From Gammaproteobacteria bacterium (GTDB lineage: Bacteria; Pseudomonadota; Gammaproteobacteria; Chromatiales; Chromatiaceae), in assembly GCA_029287695.1 (NCBI GenBank), contig JARFQQ010000196.1, forward strand, positions 1-9,682: a stretch of DNA of 9,682 nt, read 5' to 3'. Shown piece after piece: positions 7,257-9,682 of this stretch; position 1 is the stretch's first letter, and every line of letters starts with the position of its first letter. Made by a program: the position numbers and the translations under genes. The notes beneath the pieces are model-generated. The model was not told the origin of the DNA. It did no database searches and was given only the letters and a program-made list of their open reading frames with translations.

Positions 7257-7886
7257 TTATCGACTCGCGTGATGTTTTTCAAACTCTTCCTTGCTGATCA
7301 TGCCGTCACCGTCGAGATCGATGTCTTCGAAGCTGTAGCGAGGCTTGTGCTTGCCCTTGCCTGCGTTATCCTTGCCGCCCTTGTGCATGCACCCACCGGG
7401 ATGGCCTTTTTGCCCCATGCCATGCTTGCCGCCCTTGTGCATGCAACCGCCGGGATGGCCTTTTTTCCCCATGCCGTGCTTGCCGCCCTTGTGCATGCAA
7501 CCGCCGGGGCGCTGATAATCCTGGTGCATCGGTGGCATTGTTCCGGGCATGCCCGAGCGCCATGCCATGCGTTCAGCACGGCGTTTTTCCATCATCGCCC
7601 TGCGGGCAGCGATGAACTCGTCGAGCGTCACCTCGCCATCCTTGTCAGCGTCGATATCGGAGAATTGCGGACCCTGGCCGGCATGGCGCATAGGGCGGCC
7701 TGTCTTCGCCATCTTTGCCATGCGTTCTGCGCGTGCTGCGTTGAATTCTTCCTCGTTGACAGTCCCGCTTCCATCCTTGTCGAACATCTGGATGGGGGAC
7801 GGGGCGGGCGGCATGGCGTGCAGGGCGCCAGCCAGGAAGAGCCCGGTGAGAGCGGTTGTGAATCGGATGAGGCGGTGATGCTTCAT
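7257..7886 (-). CDS. Exported three-EF-hand protein with Cys/Met/His/Lys-rich tandem repeats
   Basis: I do not recognise a named family beyond EF-hand. The 209-residue protein has a signal peptide (1-24, ending GALHA) and three canonical EF-hand loops: D36-E47 (DKDGSGTVNEEE), D79-E90 (DADKDGEVTLDE) and D190-E201 (DLDGDGMISKEE), each with the 1-3-5-12 acidic pattern expected for calcium binding. Between loops 2 and 3 lie two full copies (128-145, 146-163) and one partial copy of an 18-residue repeat built on GGCMHKGGKHGMG, with single cysteines at 130, 148 and 166. The Cys, Met and His content suggests binding of a soft or transition metal, but this is inference. The start has AGGAGA 6 nt upstream. 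It is a clear paralogue of the gene just upstream and probably arose with it by duplication. No downstream partner on its strand is evident other than nadK beyond a hairpin. Confidence 0.85.
   Translation of the reverse strand: MKHHRLIRFTTALTGLFLAGALHAMPPAPSPIQMFDKDGSGTVNEEEFNAARAERMAKMAKTGRPMRHAGQGPQFSDIDADKDGEVTLDEFIAARRAMMEKRRAERMAWRSGMPGTMPPMHQDYQRPGGCMHKGGKHGMGKKGHPGGCMHKGGKHGMGQKGHPGGCMHKGGKDNAGKGKHKPRYSFEDIDLDGDGMISKEEFEKHHASR
7371..7508 (-). repeat. 54-bp tandem repeat, about 2.5 copies, inside the EF-hand gene
   Basis: Near-identical units lie at 7371-7424 and 7425-7478, with a partial third at 7479-7508. Each full unit encodes 18 residues starting GGCMHKGGKHGMG when read on the minus strand. 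Differences between copies are few (for example Lys versus Gln at one position, in a T5/T6 stretch on the plus strand). Because the unit is a multiple of three, copy-number change would keep the frame. Confidence 0.95.
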
Positions 7887-8013
7887 GGTGTATCTCCTGG
7901 AGCTGGTTTGTGTGTGGGTTCAGGTCGCGGCCCGACGCAAGCTGGCAGCCGCAAGAGTCTTTTGAGAGATTCACGGAGAGCAGCGACCCGGAGGTCGCAG
8001 GCTCTGCAGTCAT
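7887..8013. other. Spacer between the two EF-hand genes
   Basis: This 127-base spacer contains the hairpin at 7977-8005 and the ribosome site of the downstream EF-hand gene (AGGAGA, 7893-7898 on the minus strand). I see no good -10/-35 pair for the minus strand, so the downstream gene may depend at least partly on readthrough from its paralogue. Confidence 0.4.
7977..8005 (-). terminator. Hairpin between the EF-hand paralogues
   Basis: GCGACC (7983-7988) and GGTCGC (7993-7998) form a perfect 6-bp stem with a 4-base loop, extended by AGAGC/GCTCT (7977-7981, 8001-8005) across a small internal loop. It lies 8 bp after the stop of the upstream EF-hand gene. On the minus strand the following bases (CCGTGAATCTCTC) are not a real T-tract. 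It may be a partial terminator or processing site that sets the ratio of the two messages. Confidence 0.4.
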
Positions 8014-8496
8014 CTACCTGCCGGCATGGAATCTGTTGTATTCATCGCGGCTGATAATGCCGTCGCCATTCAGATCCATTTCCTCGAATGCGGGACGCGG
8101 CTGCATCATGCCGGGAGTCGTTGGAGCAGGCATGCGCTGCATCATCTGCTGCATACGCTCGCGCCTTGCAAGCTCAAGAGCGGCCTGGCGCCTGGCCATG
8201 ATTTCCAGGCGCGCTGCGCGGAACTCCTCGAGTGTCGCTTCGCCATCGCCATCGGCATCGATCTCGCCGAATTTCGGCCCCAGTTCGGGATTGCTTATCG
8301 GTCTGCCCATTCTGGCACGATTCTCAAGCTGTGCCTTGCGGCCGGCATTGAATTCAGCCTCGTTCACGGTGCCGCTGTTGTCCTTGTCCAGGGTGTCAAT
8401 CGGTGTCAGGGCCGGTGCGGCCTGCAGGGAGGCTGCGGCCAGGGTCAGTGAAAAAGCTGCCGCAAGTGCCAGCGGGATCTTAGAAATGGAATACAT
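8014..8496 (-). CDS. Exported three-EF-hand protein (paralogue without repeats)
   Basis: No specific named family is recognised. The 160-residue protein has a signal peptide (1-26, ending ASLQA), then EF-hand loops D37-E48 (DKDNSGTVNEAE), D80-E91 (DADGDGEATLEE) and D141-E152 (DLNGDGIISRDE), all with good calcium-ligand spacing. It matches the neighbouring EF-hand protein along its length, sharing for example SGTVNE, EFNA, MGRP/TGRP and the DADxDGE loop. The linker between loops 2 and 3 is 49 residues, Met/Gln/Arg-rich, with no GGCMHKGG repeat. The ribosome site AGGAG (8503-8507 on the minus strand) is 6 nt from the ATG. Its likely role is periplasmic calcium binding or buffering, or calcium-dependent binding of a partner; this is inferred from the domain only. 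Confidence 0.85.
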   Translation of the reverse strand: MYSISKIPLALAAAFSLTLAAASLQAAPALTPIDTLDKDNSGTVNEAEFNAGRKAQLENRARMGRPISNPELGPKFGEIDADGDGEATLEEFRAARLEIMARRQAALELARRERMQQMMQRMPAPTTPGMMQPRPAFEEMDLNGDGIISRDEYNRFHAGR

Positions 8497-8587
8497 CGGG
8501 TGCTCCTCTTTATATATGATTTTTCGGGACTGGTTATCCTCACCGTCTCATCAGGGTATGACAGGGCGTGCGGACGGAGGTTCGCCG

Positions 8588-8593
8588 ATTATA
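8588..8593 (-). promoter_or_regulatory. Candidate -10 box for the EF-hand genes
   Basis: On the minus strand this is a perfect TATAAT, preceded by TTTTGGC, about 90 bases ahead of the first EF-hand start codon. No convincing -35 hexamer lies at the right distance. If used, it would give a 5' leader of about 85 bases. Confidence 0.35.
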
Positions 8594-8619
8594 GCCAAAA
8601 TTAACCACGAACTCTGTCG

Positions 8620-8649
8620 TTGAACCACTGACTGGATCTTTGGTAGTGT
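8620..8649 (+). promoter_or_regulatory. Weak candidate promoter for the thioredoxin-like gene
   Basis: TTGAAC (8620-8625) and TAGTGT (8644-8649) are 18 bp apart, upstream of the preferred start at 8687. The -10 match is poor, so this is tentative. It lies back-to-back with the candidate minus-strand -10 at 8588-8593, consistent with a divergent control region. Confidence 0.25.
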
Positions 8650-8676
8650 CGCCAGATTGACTGTCATGAACATAAC

Positions 8677-8680
8677 AGGA
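8677..8680 (+). promoter_or_regulatory. Ribosome binding site that decides the thioredoxin-like start
   Basis: AGGA lies 6 nt before the ATG at 8687. It is directly against the ATG at 8681, too close to serve it, and lies downstream of the alternative starts TTG 8657 and ATG 8666. This favours 8687. Confidence 0.55.
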
Positions 8681-8686
8681 ATGTCG

Positions 8687-9250
8687 ATGAACAGACGCCT
8701 CCTGGTCCCGGTGCTCGTCGTTTCGGTCTTGCTGGCAGCCTTTGCCGGAGGCTATTTTGTGAGCTTGCTGGTCAAGCCGGCGCAGGAACTGCCGCCTCCC
8801 GTACCATCACCTTTCGAAACTGCAGCAACGCTGTCCGAACTCGACGATATCTCCCTGCCGTCGCTCGAAGATCTGCAGCCACGCCGGCTGGGCGAGTGGC
8901 AGGGAAAGGTCGTGGTGGTCAACTTCTGGGCAACCTGGTGCCCGCCCTGTGTCAAGGAAATTCCCCTGTTTGTCTCCTACCAGCAGCAGCATGCGGAAAA
9001 AGTGCAATTCATCGGCATCGGTCTCGACGATGCCACCGCGCTCGCGGGCATGGCAGAAGAACTGCAGATGAACTACCCCACACTCGTGCTGGACGATATG
9101 CTCGGCAGTGAAATATTCGCGCGTCTCGGCAACGACCGGCAGGTGGTTCCCTACACGGCCATTTTTGACAGCGACGGGCGTTTCAAAAACAGCCATTTCG
9201 GCGAAATCGACGAGGCTATTCTCGCGGAAAAGGTCACTCCGCTGTTGTAA
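8687..9250 (+). CDS. Membrane-anchored TlpA/ResA-like thiol-disulfide oxidoreductase
   Basis: This is a periplasm-facing thioredoxin-fold protein, probably a reductase of disulfides in cytochrome c maturation or in metalloprotein assembly. The 187-residue protein has an N-terminal membrane anchor (about 5-28), a Pro-rich linker (PPPVPSP, about 37-43) and a thioredoxin domain with active site WATWCPPC (C85, C88) followed by KEIPLF, typical of the TlpA/ResA/DsbE group. Pro155 in RQVVPYTAIF is the probable cis-proline opposite the active site. Upstream in-frame starts exist (TTG 8657, ATG 8666, ATG 8681), but AGGA spacing and the start of the hydrophobic anchor favour 8687. It is divergent from the EF-hand genes; glyA follows 89 bp later. 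The exact substrate cannot be read from sequence, and I see no ccm genes nearby. Confidence 0.88.
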   Translation: MNRRLLVPVLVVSVLLAAFAGGYFVSLLVKPAQELPPPVPSPFETAATLSELDDISLPSLEDLQPRRLGEWQGKVVVVNFWATWCPPCVKEIPLFVSYQQQHAEKVQFIGIGLDDATALAGMAEELQMNYPTLVLDDMLGSEIFARLGNDRQVVPYTAIFDSDGRFKNSHFGEIDEAILAEKVTPLL

Positions 9251-9266
9251 CGGCTTTCTTTGCCGT
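9250..9266 (+). terminator. Very small inverted repeat after the thioredoxin-like gene
   Basis: ACGGC and GCCGT form a 5-bp stem around a pyrimidine loop (TTTCTTT), starting on the last base of the stop codon. It has no following T-tract and is short, so termination here is doubtful and readthrough into glyA is possible. Confidence 0.15.
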
Positions 9267-9291
9267 CCACCCGCAAGGGAGTATCTGAACC

Positions 9292-9317
9292 ACACCGCCT
9301 TTGATAAAATGCGGTGT
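9292..9317. promoter_or_regulatory. Inverted repeat overlapping a candidate glyA promoter
   Basis: ACACCGC (9292-9298) and GCGGTGT (9311-9317) are perfect inverted arms of 7 bp separated by 12 AT-rich bases that contain TAAAAT (9305-9310), a 5-of-6 match to a -10 box. A second reading is TTGATA (9302-9307) as a -35, 17 bp from TATCCG (9325-9330). The repeat could be an operator over the promoter or an RNA hairpin, depending on where transcription starts. It lies 22 bp before the glyA start codon. Confidence 0.35.
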
Positions 9318-9339
9318 TTGGACTATCCGGAGTTCCACC

Positions 9340-9682
9340 ATGTTTGACAAATCCATGCAGATCAGCGGCTACGATGACGATCTTTGGGCTGCCATCCAGG
9401 ACGAAGAGCGTCGACAGGAAGAGCACATCGAGCTGATCGCCTCTGAAAACTACACCAGCCCGCGCGTGATGCAGGCGCAGGGCTCCGTGCTGACTAACAA
9501 GTATGCAGAGGGCTACCCGGGCAAGCGCTACTATGGTGGATGCGAGTATGTCGACAAGGCGGAACAGCTGGCGATCGATCGCGCCAGGGCGCTCTTCAAT
9601 GCGGCCTATGCCAATGTCCAGCCACACTCCGGTTCCCAGGCGAATGCCGCTGTCTACATGGCGCTTTGCGAGCCCGGCGATA
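9340..9682 (+). CDS. glyA: Serine hydroxymethyltransferase GlyA, N-terminal part (cut by window end)
   Basis: This cytoplasmic PLP enzyme interconverts serine and glycine while charging tetrahydrofolate with a one-carbon unit. The first 114 residues are visible and match GlyA closely: [18 protein letters not shown], then [17 protein letters not shown] and [13 protein letters not shown]. Residues known in the E. coli enzyme fall at the same numbers: S35, Y55, E57, Y64 and Y65. The PLP-binding lysine lies beyond the window. The ATG at 9340 is preceded by GGAG (9329-9332) with 7-nt spacing, supporting this start. The gene has its own candidate control region with an inverted repeat. Confidence 0.97.
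   Translation, partial: MFDKSMQISGYDDDLWAAIQDEERRQEEHIELIASENYTSPRVMQAQGSVLTNKYAEGYPGKRYYGGCEYVDKAEQLAIDRARALFNAAYANVQPHSGSQANAAVYMALCEPGD

Noticed and set aside
7371..7508. Tandem repeats as a CRISPR array
   Set aside because: The 54-bp units are directly adjacent with no unique spacers, and they are in frame within a coding gene.
7251..8054. Long plus-strand open frame (267 codons) opposite the EF-hand gene
   Set aside because: It is antisense to a gene with clear EF-hands, signal peptide and ribosome site; its repetitive Ala/Leu/His/Val sequence is simply the complement of the 54-bp repeat.
8657..8686. TTG 8657, ATG 8666 or ATG 8681 as start of the thioredoxin-like gene
   Set aside because: AGGA at 8677-8680 is correctly spaced only for ATG 8687, which also begins directly before the membrane anchor.

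Overview
The window looks like an ordinary chromosomal segment of a gammaproteobacterium. GC content appears moderately high by eye (not computed). The inference rests on very Escherichia/Pseudomonas-like UbiA, BamE, Fur, RecN, NadK and GlyA proteins, and on bamE, fur, recN and nadK lying together, a grouping familiar in that class. Eleven protein-coding genes were found, two of them cut by the window edges. I see no RNA gene, insertion sequence, phage gene, CRISPR array or origin.

Layout from left to right: (1) A tightly packed plus-strand run holds the 3' part of ubiA (ubiquinone side-chain attachment), a PBP4-type D-Ala-D-Ala carboxypeptidase (dacB-like) overlapping it by 4 bp, and a periplasmic gamma-glutamyltransferase (ggt) overlapping that one by 7 bp. 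(2) bamE (outer-membrane assembly lipoprotein, minus) converges on ggt with a 9-bp gap and is divergent from fur (ferric uptake regulator, plus) across 77 bp. (3) A minus-strand pair, nadK then recN with 2 bp between them, converges on fur. (4) Two paralogous minus-strand genes encode exported three-EF-hand proteins. The downstream one carries 18-residue Cys/Met/His/Lys/Gly-rich tandem repeats between EF-hands 2 and 3. (5) Divergent from them is a membrane-anchored TlpA/ResA-like thioredoxin with a CPPC active site, followed on the same strand by the 5' part of glyA (serine hydroxymethyltransferase).

Most genes are housekeeping functions of the envelope (dacB, ggt, bamE), cofactors (ubiA, nadK), iron control (fur), DNA repair (recN) and one-carbon metabolism (glyA). 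The least ordinary part is about 7.2-9.25 kb: the EF-hand pair with its metal-ligand-rich repeat array, the hairpins around it, and the divergent thiol-disulfide protein. All of these would act in the periplasm. A shared role in periplasmic metal or thiol handling is only an inference. Nothing here amounts to a clearly new multi-gene system.
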